Position numbers and translations under genes: made by a program
Part shown: positions 1 to 6,216 of the stretch, piece by piece
Numbering within the stretch: position 1 is the first letter of the stretch
How the letters are laid out: each line of letters begins with the position of its first letter
DNA from: an uncultured Rikenellaceae bacterium
GTDB lineage: Bacteria > Bacteroidota > Bacteroidia > Bacteroidales > Rikenellaceae
Direction of reading: 5' to 3'
Assembly (NCBI GenBank): GCA_947038135.1
Contig: CAMQVM010000087.1
Coordinates: 1-6,750, forward strand
Length of the DNA: 6,750 bases
Notes under the pieces: model-generated
Databases searched by the model: none
What the model saw: only the letters and a program-made list of their open reading frames with translations
Told to the model about the DNA's origin: nothing

Positions 1-330
1 TAAAAGAAGTGTAGTTGAACCGCCTCGAATGGTAACATGACCTTGATCGCCATTAGAACCTCCGATTTTTATATCTGTAACAACACCAGTAAATTCATTA
101 GTTGCACCACTCTCGGGCATGCTAAAAACAATAGAGACAGGTGTGCCGAGCTGATCGATTATAGTATCGGGCGAAACGCTCCAAACACTCTCTTTGTCAC
201 CTCTATAATTTACTAATATTTCAAATTGATGATGGGTGGTCATGTATTGGTTAAGAGTGACTCTTTCAATATCACAAGGTTTTCCATTAATATTAACCTC
301 AACTGTTGCTGAATCTAAATTTAATCCCAT
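1..330 (-). CDS. tssI: VgrG/TssI spike protein, N-terminal part (runs off the window)
   Basis: Starts at ATG 330-328 and stays open for 110 codons to the window edge. VgrG forms the trimeric spike at the tip of the Hcp tube and plugs into the baseplate. The visible part matches the N-terminal gp27-like hub domain: alternating beta strands from residue 5 on, then a segment reading EFTGVVTDIKIGG (about residues 79-91), followed by a GHVTIRGGSTTLLL end (about 97-110), the usual 'F.G.V..I ... i.i.G.S.T.LL' pattern of VgrG hubs. The gp5-like needle and any C-terminal extension lie outside. It begins 10 bases after the tssF stop, so the two are surely cotranscribed. Identity as VgrG rests on this N-terminal pattern plus position beside TssE and TssF; a related phage-type hub protein is the only reasonable alternative. 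Confidence 0.85.
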   Translation of the reverse strand, partial: MGLNLDSATVEVNINGKPCDIERVTLNQYMTTHHQFEILVNYRGDKESVWSVSPDTIIDQLGTPVSIVFSMPESGATNEFTGVVTDIKIGGSNGDQGHVTIRGGSTTLLL

Positions 331-340
331 AATTATATTC

Positions 341-2140
341 TTATTTTAAAGTTACATTATATACAAATGTCTCTGGTGAAAGACATTTTAAATCATTATA
401 CAAATCTGTTTTTAACACACACTTCTCGTTTTCATCGAGTGCATTAGTGGTTACATCTACATTTAGACACCTTTCAAAACCTGCATTAGGGTTATCTCCA
501 ATAGTATAGCCTAGTGTTATATCGACCGATAAAATAGACTCGCCATAATACGCACTACAAAAGTTATAGATATCTTCTTTAGTAAATATACGCTCTTTTG
601 AGAGTAATGTATAGCGATATAAATCTCGTTTGCGGTCAACAGATGGAGCCGCAGCCCCTCCTCGTGTAGAAGATACAAATATTAACTGCTCTGAATCAAT
701 ATCGATATTGCTACAATCATCGCATGTATCTGTCAGAGAGATACCATTAGATAACATTCCATTAGTTAGAAAATATTCTACTCCAACAGATGTGCTTTCA
801 GCATTGATATTATCTAAAATAACATAAGATGTTGACTCAGAATCTGCCGAAAAAGAGATGGATGCACGACGTAATGAGTCGATATACTCCTGCAACTTTT
901 TGATAGATGCATCCATTAATTCGTTATCTATTGATGCTAAAGATACGCCCTCATCATAAAGTATAGATATTAACCTATCAAGAAATGATTTTGCATCTTG
1001 GCTATTAAACTTCTCTACACCACCTCGACGGACAGAATATGTACCACTCTTCTCGTCCGTTTTAATCTCTGAGCGTTCTAGCTCTGCACCGTTATTATCT
1101 ATGACTTTATCGACTGCCACAAAATGCTCATTAAGACTCTGAGGCAAAGCCACAACAGATGAGATATTATCAATTACCGCATTAGTCTTTGCTAAACGTA
1201 AATTTGCTATAATAACACTATTGACATACACCTCCATCTGTGCAATATACGATTTTGCGAACAACACTGGAAACTCTAACTCTATCCAAATAATATCGTT
1301 ATCAATAGGTTGAGATGGATCTAAATCATAGTTACTCAAATACTCACTGGCGGCATAACCCTTTGAAAATGACCTACCTTTGGTGTTCAACACAACAAAA
1401 TGATCTGAATATTTATTCGCTATATGTGCCCTAATCTGATTGATTGTGTTGTAGTGAGAGGATATATCAGCACCACTATCAAAAGTGTTTAACGAGTGAG
1501 TAAGCGAAACTTCTTCGCCCGAAATACGACACTTAGTGTGACGCAACGAGTGAAGCAAACGACTCTTTTCATTTGCAAAAGGAACATCAATATACAACCT
1601 TAAATTTTGCTGAGACAAAAGATTTATATCGCCCTTTACACCAAGCAAAATTTTGTTATTCAACAATGGAGCAGCACCTTTTGAGGGTGAAAAACTGTAT
1701 GTTCCTAGCGATGGCAAGATACCCGAAATTTCATCTGCTCGCACAATATATTTCAGTTGTAGGTTTAACACCGTAACCTCCTCAATAGGCGAAAACTCTA
1801 ACTGTTTTATACTATGTGCTTGCGACAACTTACTATTCTTATAAAATATAACATCACTTAAAAGCATAGTTGCACTATCTTGATAGGGCTGCACCGACAA
1901 CACTGCATGTGATGGCTGTGGAGAGATTGAATTGTGCGGCAACATAATTGCTGACAACCTATCTAACAGCCTTTCGCCAACACTTACAACCTCTGTTGAA
2001 AGTGTGAAGATCTCTGATGACATTGCCTCTAACAACAGCTTAACAGTGGGATCTAAATTATCATAATTACGTATCCCCCACTCTCTAGCAACCTGCCTAT
2101 ATAGCCTCGCTTTTATATTATCTTTTGTATATTGATCCAT
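341..2140 (-). CDS. tssF: TssF, T6SS baseplate wedge subunit
   Basis: 599 residues, ATG start at 2140, about the usual TssF length. TssF forms, with TssG and TssE, the baseplate wedges that surround the VgrG hub and start sheath and tube assembly in the cytoplasm. The N-terminal region shows the family pattern: a helical stretch with LLLEAMSSEIFTLS (about 35-48), then RLSAIMLPHNSISPQPSHA (about 61-79), equivalent to the 'L.LLYPH....PS' block of proteobacterial TssF. Near the C-terminus TRGGAAAPS (from residue 492) is followed by RYTLLSKERIFTKEDIYNFC (about 509-528) and a GFER segment (about 554-557), which correspond to the 'GG..P ... LLS..R..T..DI..FC' and 'GF.R' blocks of the family. It lies 7 bases after tssE and 10 bases before vgrG. 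No frameshift or truncation is seen. Confidence 0.93.
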   Translation of the reverse strand: MDQYTKDNIKARLYRQVAREWGIRNYDNLDPTVKLLLEAMSSEIFTLSTEVVSVGERLLDRLSAIMLPHNSISPQPSHAVLSVQPYQDSATMLLSDVIFYKNSKLSQAHSIKQLEFSPIEEVTVLNLQLKYIVRADEISGILPSLGTYSFSPSKGAAPLLNNKILLGVKGDINLLSQQNLRLYIDVPFANEKSRLLHSLRHTKCRISGEEVSLTHSLNTFDSGADISSHYNTINQIRAHIANKYSDHFVVLNTKGRSFSKGYAASEYLSNYDLDPSQPIDNDIIWIELEFPVLFAKSYIAQMEVYVNSVIIANLRLAKTNAVIDNISSVVALPQSLNEHFVAVDKVIDNNGAELERSEIKTDEKSGTYSVRRGGVEKFNSQDAKSFLDRLISILYDEGVSLASIDNELMDASIKKLQEYIDSLRRASISFSADSESTSYVILDNINAESTSVGVEYFLTNGMLSNGISLTDTCDDCSNIDIDSEQLIFVSSTRGGAAAPSVDRKRDLYRYTLLSKERIFTKEDIYNFCSAYYGESILSVDITLGYTIGDNPNAGFERCLNVDVTTNALDENEKCVLKTDLYNDLKCLSPETFVYNVTLK

Positions 2141-2147
2141 ACTAGTT

Positions 2148-2582
2148 TTATTGATTAGTTATTGGTCCTAAAAATATGTTATATCCAAAGTAACAATTTT
2201 GTTTTGTGGAGTTTAGTACTGCCTCAACCGTAATTTCAACTCGCCTACGAATTGTTGTGCGATCAGATAGCTCACTCCTTACCACCTCTGTAATATTGAT
2301 ATTTACCACCACACGAGATATGCGCTTTTCGTAGGTGACAATAGACTCCATCACATAGTCGTGAAAGAGCTTCTTCCACTTGTTGGTTGTACTATTGTGA
2401 TCAAAATCTAACAACCATATTTCACACCCAAAATTTACATCAAACCTATGCTCGCCAGGACAAGTGGTGAGCAATAACTCAATATGCTGATCAATAGAGA
2501 CAAGCTCTGAACACTTTTCAAAAGAACCAGTCTCAAAAAAATGATTGAAATTTAGTGGTAATTTATAATATTTTCCGCTCAT
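2148..2582 (-). CDS. tssE: TssE, gp25-like T6SS baseplate protein
   Basis: 144 residues, ATG start at 2582. This is the phage T4 gp25-family (GPW/gp25) wedge protein that links the baseplate to the first sheath ring. Family marks visible: SIDQHIELLLTTCPGEHRFD (about 29-48), equivalent to the 'S..q.I..LL.T..GE...' block; NFGCEIWLLDFD (about 50-61), equivalent to 'fG..iw.l'; and YEKRI at about 84-88, the counterpart of the YEPRL-type signature whose Glu and Arg are central to gp25 assembly. Residues 89-144 form the beta-rich end. The start overlaps the stop of the preceding 148-residue gene in an ATGA arrangement, so translation is probably coupled. No signal peptide or membrane segment, as expected for a cytoplasmic baseplate part. 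Confidence 0.92.
   Translation of the reverse strand: MSGKYYKLPLNFNHFFETGSFEKCSELVSIDQHIELLLTTCPGEHRFDVNFGCEIWLLDFDHNSTTNKWKKLFHDYVMESIVTYEKRISRVVVNINITEVVRSELSDRTTIRRRVEITVEAVLNSTKQNCYFGYNIFLGPITNQ
2579..2582 (-). promoter_or_regulatory. ATGA stop-start overlap coupling the 148-residue gene to tssE
   Basis: On the minus strand the tssE ATG (2582-2580) overlaps the upstream TGA stop (2581-2579). This overlap usually means reinitiation by the same ribosomes, keeping the two proteins at similar levels, and is the strongest hint that the unrecognised protein belongs to the baseplate. Confidence 0.8.
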
Positions 2583-3025
2583 CGTCCAAAAAATTTACTG
2601 CCACGTGTGCCACCTACCTTTCCTGTTCGAAGACTGCTGTGACTTGCACTATAACGACTCTCAATGGCATACATGTTACGTTTATATATTGTGTGAGACC
2701 AGCTCATTTTTTTACGCTGTCCCTCAACTATCTCTATTAGCTTTCTTTTGAATGCGCCTATATCAATGCCCGAAACAAAACTCATTGTATAAAGCATAAA
2801 CCCACCTGCATAGATATCGTAAACCGAGATATTAACCTCGCTATCATTCCACGATGGCTCAAGCATCATATCGTACCATAGTGAGATGCCCAACACTCCG
2901 CACCCACTAGAGCTTGGCTGACTGTGAGACACACCACTCAAATAACCAACCCCATCAATGTAGCCCCCCGACCAGAGACCTAACCGTAGCGACCCCAACA
3001 TCTCTTTTAGTGTGTAATTTTGCAT
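2579..3025 (-). CDS. Uncharacterised 148-residue protein of the T6SS baseplate gene cluster
   Basis: I do not recognise this family. ATG start at 3025, 148 residues, stop TGA overlapping the tssE start by 4 bases. Residues 10-50 are rich in Gly and Ser (SGGYIDGVGYLSG at about 19-31, then a Ser-Gly run to about 43). A mixed hydrophobic middle follows (about 45-85), then a charged helix-like stretch AFKRKLIEIVEGQRKK (about 91-106). The last 20 residues are basic and Gly-rich, ending RGSKFFGR. There is no signal peptide and no clear membrane segment, so it is probably cytoplasmic. Being translationally coupled to TssE and placed between Hcp-like genes and tssE-tssF-vgrG, it is likely a structural or assembly part of the baseplate or hub. 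It is far too short for TssG or TssK and lacks the compact PAAR pattern. Function is inference from position only. Confidence 0.82.
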   Translation of the reverse strand: MQNYTLKEMLGSLRLGLWSGGYIDGVGYLSGVSHSQPSSSGCGVLGISLWYDMMLEPSWNDSEVNISVYDIYAGGFMLYTMSFVSGIDIGAFKRKLIEIVEGQRKKMSWSHTIYKRNMYAIESRYSASHSSLRTGKVGGTRGSKFFGR

Positions 3026-3035
3026 AACTTATATT

Positions 3036-3434
3036 TTAAAACTCCTCTCCAGCAATTTTCAGCCGTGGAAGAGTCATAACCACTGTTTTTATTGGTTCTC
3101 TGCTTGATGTGTGTGACTTGAAACTAATGCAGCTAGCATCATAAAAAAGTATCTCGAAAAGAGAGCCCTCAGTCATAGAGTCTATATTTTTGTAGAACTT
3201 AACCACCCCCGACTCTTTGCGTGTACTATTTGTAATCCAAATCTCAACCCTCGAACTGATATCTTCAGAGAATACCGCATAAGCAGAAAAATACTCATTG
3301 CCACGCTCTAGCTTGATATCAAACTCATTTAGTATATACTGCTCACCACATAGGGTTAGCTCGCAAACCATATTGGGACTACTTCCCTCAAAGAAGCTCT
3401 TTTGCCCAGAAAACAACCTATTCCAAAAACCCAT
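3036..3434 (-). CDS. Divergent Hcp/TssD-like protein (copy 4)
   Basis: 132 residues, ATG start at 3434. The length and strand order resemble the Bacteroidota Hcp fold: an opening beta block (MVCELTLCGEQYILNEFDIKL cut here at about 22-42, with the conserved '...YilneFdI.leR' layout), a central section of strands, a late LFEILFYDASCISF stretch (about 92-105) matching the 'v.F.nAyCv.f' block of TssD, and a closing strand LPRLKIAGEEF (about 122-132). It lacks the usual 'D..G.P....rGG' loop, the central W, and the terminal HWV-type tail. This suggests a specialised relative rather than a bulk tube subunit. It sits 4 bases after copy 3 and 10 bases before the 148-residue gene. I infer a tube-to-spike adaptor or baseplate role; a cargo-specific Hcp is the other option. 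Family assignment is moderate. Confidence 0.78.
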   Translation of the reverse strand: MGFWNRLFSGQKSFFEGSSPNMVCELTLCGEQYILNEFDIKLERGNEYFSAYAVFSEDISSRVEIWITNSTRKESGVVKFYKNIDSMTEGSLFEILFYDASCISFKSHTSSREPIKTVVMTLPRLKIAGEEF

Positions 3435-3438
3435 AATG

Positions 3439-3849
3439 CTATCGTTTTATATACTGTAAATCTTTATCTGTAATTATCTCTTTGGCCTCAATATTGATTA
3501 TCGTCGACACACTATCATTGCCCCGAGAGTCGTAATTCATGCGATAATCAATAATCTTTGCCTCTGCAAAATATAGCTGAGAGATAGTCATATGCTGCTC
3601 GTCGATTGTGCTTATCTTTCCTGTTTGTGAAATTACTCTATCAAAGATCCAACGAAGAAGCACTTTATCGGCAAAGCCATCAATCACAATACGTATAACA
3701 CCCTCTTGAATATCTGATGCAATTTCACCCTTATGATTAACTGCCCGACGTAGCTCATAGCTCACTTGACGAACTGAATATTTAGCTCGATACCCTATTT
3801 TTGACTTCTCAGAAGCCTGCTCTTTATGTAAGTAAAAATTTGTTTGCAT
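3439..3849 (-). CDS. Divergent Hcp/TssD-like protein (copy 3)
   Basis: 136 residues, ATG start at 3849. It keeps more of the TssD pattern than copy 4: SYELRRAVNHKGEIASDIQEG (30-50) aligns with the 'sFeQavDhkG.P.detrGG' block of the canonical copy at 6211-5807, VLLRWIFD (63-70) aligns with its 'LYkWa', SQTGKIS (74-80) with its 'kdGkIeF', and LYFAEAKIIDYRMNYDSRG (92-110) with 'veFknAyCvdfsr....gG'. The final ISP-type strand and NHWV tail are replaced by a charged end (EIITDKDLQYIKR). Hcp proteins stack as hexamers to form the inner tube pushed out by sheath contraction. The divergence and position near the baseplate genes suggest a minor tube or tube-end role, which is inference. It is preceded by a 4-base gap from the small membrane-protein gene. 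Confidence 0.83.
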   Translation of the reverse strand: MQTNFYLHKEQASEKSKIGYRAKYSVRQVSYELRRAVNHKGEIASDIQEGVIRIVIDGFADKVLLRWIFDRVISQTGKISTIDEQHMTISQLYFAEAKIIDYRMNYDSRGNDSVSTIINIEAKEIITDKDLQYIKR

Positions 3850-3853
3850 AATA

Positions 3854-3991
3854 TTAATTAAATAATGGTACTATACATTTCATATATTGTACTTTACCTT
3901 TAAACCACAATAATATATAAATTAAACTAACAGTAATTAGCCCTAAATAGATTGCTGAATCACCCTTGAGTGTAATGAAATTAAAAAACAT
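3854..3991 (-). CDS. Small single-pass membrane protein, 45 residues
   Basis: A short gene not obvious from length-filtered searches. ATG at 3991-3989 shares its A with the TAA stop of the lipoprotein gene (TAATG), a classic coupled start, and the frame runs 45 codons to TAA at 3856-3854, 4 bases before the next ATG. It therefore exactly fills what would otherwise be the only gap of more than 10 bases in the operon. The protein begins MFFNFITLKGDSA, has one strongly hydrophobic helix at about residues 13-30 (AIYLGLITVSLIYILLWF), then basic KGK at 31-33 and a short tail ending PLFN. The basic residues after the helix suggest the C-terminus is in the cytoplasm. No family recognised. Position behind the putative effector and lipoprotein suggests an immunity or membrane accessory role; chance openness in AT-rich DNA cannot be fully excluded. 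Confidence 0.7.
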   Translation of the reverse strand: MFFNFITLKGDSAIYLGLITVSLIYILLWFKGKVQYMKCIVPLFN

Positions 3992-3993
3992 TA
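3989..3993 (-). promoter_or_regulatory. TAATG stop-start overlap, lipoprotein to small membrane protein
   Basis: The TAA stop of the lipoprotein gene (3993-3991) shares its last A with an ATG (3991-3989) that opens the 45-codon frame. It decides the start of the small gene and supports translational coupling. Confidence 0.65.
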
Positions 3994-4977
3994 AACATCA
4001 CTAAATTCTATTACGCTTCTTTTTTTAAGAATGTTTCCTTTTGAATCGTACTCATTAGTAATCGTGGTTTTATCACCCTCGCTTATCTGCACCTCTCTTA
4101 CAATATTTTCATTGATAATGTAGGTGCTATCAACATTAAATTTATTGTTTTGTTCAAACATAGGCGTATTTAGAACCATATACGTGGTATCATTTTTTGT
4201 ATAGCTAACCTCTTCAAACAAAAAATCACCTATACCATCATAATAAGAGCATACTTTTTTATTATTGTCTATATACTCTTTGTTGATTGAAAACATTTCA
4301 CCATTTTCATATTTTGTTATTACAGTGGTATCACCATGTATATTTGTTATATAGTTAATAATTGTACGTGGTGAATCTAAGTCGCTTTTACACACTTCAG
4401 AATATGGTATATCGTAAAAGAAATATGTAGAAGTCCAACTTTTATCATCATAATTATAATGCCTCTTTTTTGACACTTGCCCCATATCATTATGTGTATA
4501 ATACTCTTTATAATTATCATTGACAAATAGATCAAATGCAACACTGTTTAAAGTTGATTTTTTCCTCAAAGATGACAATCTTTTTTCACCGATATACTCA
4601 ATATATTCTCTATTATAATAATCTATGGTGTCGCCATTGCTAGTTAAGGTATATTGCTCAAGACTTAAAGGTGAATGGTATTCAATATAATGCTTATCAT
4701 CACCTAATTCATTAGAACTAATTTTATACTCTTCACTACTAGAATAGTGATATTTGTTGTTAACATTTTTTATATCTTTGTTAACAACATTACCCCGATT
4801 ATACTCACTCGTAATCCATTCAACATCTACACTTTGTAACTTACCATCTAGGTAATTATTTTTATAATTAATATCTTCAATTACACCAAATTGAATCTCT
4901 ACTTGCTTTATAGTATCATTACAGCTAATACAAAACAAACAGACTACTATTGACAAACTAACAAATATTTTATTCAT
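3991..4977 (-). CDS. Lipoprotein with degenerate YD/YwqK-like strand repeats, candidate immunity protein
   Basis: 328 residues, ATG start at 4977. The start MNKIFVSLSIVVCLFCISC is a lipoprotein signal peptide: Lys3, a hydrophobic core, then Ile-Ser before Cys19 as the lipidated residue (Cys at -3 is a little unusual). The +2 to +5 residues are NDTI with no acidic run, so the Bacteroidota surface-export signal is not evident and the protein probably faces the periplasm. The mature part is polar and full of short Tyr-rich beta strands with N-G/D-x turns: SNGDTIDYYNREY (113-125), HNDMGQVSKKRHYNYD (162-177), NIHGDTTVITKYENGEM (212-228), YDSKGNILKKR (310-320). This resembles the loose repeats of YD/RHS and YwqK-like proteins, without a firm family match. 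It follows the 274-residue orphan gene by 2 bases. In T6SS loci, a lipoprotein directly after an effector gene is often its immunity protein; here that is inference. Confidence 0.9.
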   Translation of the reverse strand: MNKIFVSLSIVVCLFCISCNDTIKQVEIQFGVIEDINYKNNYLDGKLQSVDVEWITSEYNRGNVVNKDIKNVNNKYHYSSSEEYKISSNELGDDKHYIEYHSPLSLEQYTLTSNGDTIDYYNREYIEYIGEKRLSSLRKKSTLNSVAFDLFVNDNYKEYYTHNDMGQVSKKRHYNYDDKSWTSTYFFYDIPYSEVCKSDLDSPRTIINYITNIHGDTTVITKYENGEMFSINKEYIDNNKKVCSYYDGIGDFLFEEVSYTKNDTTYMVLNTPMFEQNNKFNVDSTYIINENIVREVQISEGDKTTITNEYDSKGNILKKRSVIEFSDV

Positions 4978-4982
4978 AATTA
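4975..4982 (-). promoter_or_regulatory. TAATTATG junction, effector stop to lipoprotein start
   Basis: Identical eight-base stop-start junction to the one at 5809-5802, again with no Shine-Dalgarno sequence. The candidate effector and lipoprotein are thereby placed in very tight linkage, as expected for a toxin and immunity pair that must be made together. Confidence 0.6.
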
Positions 4983-5804
4983 ATATTTTATATTTAAATT
5001 ATCCATACATTTCTTAAACATTTTCAAATGATATCTCATTTTATCAGAATAACGTTTTTGCGCACTAGAATGATCACGCGCATTTACGTATAACCGTTCA
5101 TAATATTTATATTGTTTTGCATGATTACGAGCTAATTGTTCTTGCATACAATCTAACTTATATATTGACATACCAATCTCAACATACAAACCTACACTAC
5201 ATCCAATGACAGTCTCTATAATCTCTCCTCCAGCTGCGAAGTACTCCCCATCTGATATGTTAGATACAATTTTCACGGCAGTTTTTCCAATAGAGAGATA
5301 CTTATCTAGCTTTTTTCCGAATATTCCTATATCTAAATCCTTCGCTATACTTGTTGTGCCATCAAATACTTTCACTGCATGTTGTGATGCTGATTTACCT
5401 CCTTTTTTCAGTGGAATATCAGATAAAACAACCAATGATACTACATTGGTAGCATCTCTTTTAATTGAATTACCTTCAATAATATCACGCCAACCGTAAT
5501 ATGCATTATACAAATTGAGATTAAATTTACTCAACTGATCTCTTGACATTACATATAGTGTATATTGCTTTTTAGTATATATTCTTCTTCCTTTTATAAA
5601 AAAAGGAGATACTACTTGTTGATACTTTGGTGCTATCCAAGTTTGAATCAGTTTATTGTTGTTTTCATTCACATTGACAAAGTAAATATCATCTGACATC
5701 CAATATACATATCCAACTCCTTCGACAATCCCAACATACATCTCGCCTTGTTTTATCTTTACCTCAAACTCGTTTATGCTTATTGATGAATATCTTTTAT
5801 CCAT
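4980..5804 (-). CDS. Orphan 274-residue protein, candidate T6SS effector
   Basis: Not recognised as any named family. I use ATG 5804-5802 (protein begins MDKRYSS), 2 bases after the upstream hcp stop; a longer frame from TTG at 5816 adds only four residues and overlaps hcp. There is no signal peptide, as usual for T6SS cargo. Residues about 10-90 look beta-rich and aromatic (GYVYWMSDDIYFVNV at about 31-45). Residues about 135-185 hold small and polar residues with Gly. Residues about 175-217 carry a hydrophobic Gly/Ala region (ISDGEYFAAGGEIIETVIG, then CSVGLYVEIGMSIYKL), recalling the 'DG.y..AagEi...iG' helical segments common near polymorphic toxin and phage-related domains. Residues 218-274 are a charged Lys/Arg/Tyr-rich helical tail. 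No nuclease, amidase or lipase catalytic motif was found. Position between an Hcp gene and a lipoprotein gene makes it a candidate effector, possibly membrane-acting. Confidence 0.85.
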   Translation of the reverse strand: MDKRYSSISINEFEVKIKQGEMYVGIVEGVGYVYWMSDDIYFVNVNENNNKLIQTWIAPKYQQVVSPFFIKGRRIYTKKQYTLYVMSRDQLSKFNLNLYNAYYGWRDIIEGNSIKRDATNVVSLVVLSDIPLKKGGKSASQHAVKVFDGTTSIAKDLDIGIFGKKLDKYLSIGKTAVKIVSNISDGEYFAAGGEIIETVIGCSVGLYVEIGMSIYKLDCMQEQLARNHAKQYKYYERLYVNARDHSSAQKRYSDKMRYHLKMFKKCMDNLNIKY

Positions 5805-5809
5805 AATTA
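5802..5809 (-). promoter_or_regulatory. TAATTATG junction, hcp copy 2 stop to effector start
   Basis: The stop TAA, two bases and the ATG read TAATTATG on the minus strand. The same eight bases recur at the next junction. No Shine-Dalgarno sequence precedes the ATG; the AT-rich context fits Bacteroidota start sites and favours the ATG over the upstream TTG. Confidence 0.6.
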
Positions 5810-6211
5810 AACCCAATGATTATCAAAACTAATCCCATTAACAAGCAATTCATCTGGAGAGATGCTTAATGATGTACTAATTCCTCCATTTGATGATATA
5901 ACACGACTGAAATCTACGCAATACGCATTCTTAAACTCTACTTTAAATGGTGCACTAGCACTCTTTGAACGAAACTCAATCTTACCATCTTTCGATGTAG
6001 ATGTCATTGCCCATTTGTATAAACTATCTGGCAAAGTTTGACTTAAACCAACAAGCATACGACCACCACGAGTTTCATCTTGTGGTTGTCCTTTATGGTC
6101 TACTGCTTGCTCAAAACTAATATTAAACTGATTCATCTCGTACTCCTTACCATCAAGTACAAACCATGCTGTTAAATCACTATCTATATGCGGTAAATTA
6201 AATAATCCCAT
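5807..6211 (-). CDS. tssD: Hcp/TssD tube protein, canonical Bacteroidota type (copy 2)
   Basis: 134 residues, ATG start at 6211. This is the clearest Hcp-family member of the window. Family marks in order: FNISFEQAVDHKGQPQDETR (29-48) followed by GGRMLVGL (49-56), DSLYKWAM (62-69), KDGKIEFRS (74-82), VEFKNAYCVDFSR (91-103), and the closing SISPDELLVNGISFDNHWV (116-134), which is typical of Bacteroidota TssD. Hexamers of such proteins stack into the tube that is shot into target cells and can hold small effectors in the lumen. It lies 5 bases after copy 1 and 2 bases before the candidate effector gene, so it is the most likely carrier for that protein. No signal peptide; cytoplasmic until secreted. 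Confidence 0.94.
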   Translation of the reverse strand: MGLFNLPHIDSDLTAWFVLDGKEYEMNQFNISFEQAVDHKGQPQDETRGGRMLVGLSQTLPDSLYKWAMTSTSKDGKIEFRSKSASAPFKVEFKNAYCVDFSRVISSNGGISTSLSISPDELLVNGISFDNHWV

Positions 6212-6216
6212 ATCAT

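Noticed and set aside
630..827. Plus-strand open frames within tssF (also 1573-1776 and 1653-1844)
   Set aside because: They are antisense shadows of a well-supported TssF coding region.
2555..2740. Plus-strand open frame across the tssE and 148-residue gene junction
   Set aside because: Antisense to two supported genes, low-complexity Thr/Ser-rich translation, no family pattern.
5206..5499. Plus-strand open frame of 97 codons
   Set aside because: It lies wholly antisense to the 274-residue gene, shows no family pattern, and every well-supported gene is on the minus strand.
5589..5605. CCTTTT/AAAAGG short inverted repeat as a terminator
   Set aside because: It lies in the middle of the candidate effector coding region, has short AT-rich arms and needs no termination role.
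5802..5816. TTG start at 5816-5814 for the candidate effector
   Set aside because: It overlaps the hcp stop by 10 bases and adds only four residues; ATG at 5804 has the same stop-to-start junction as the next gene.
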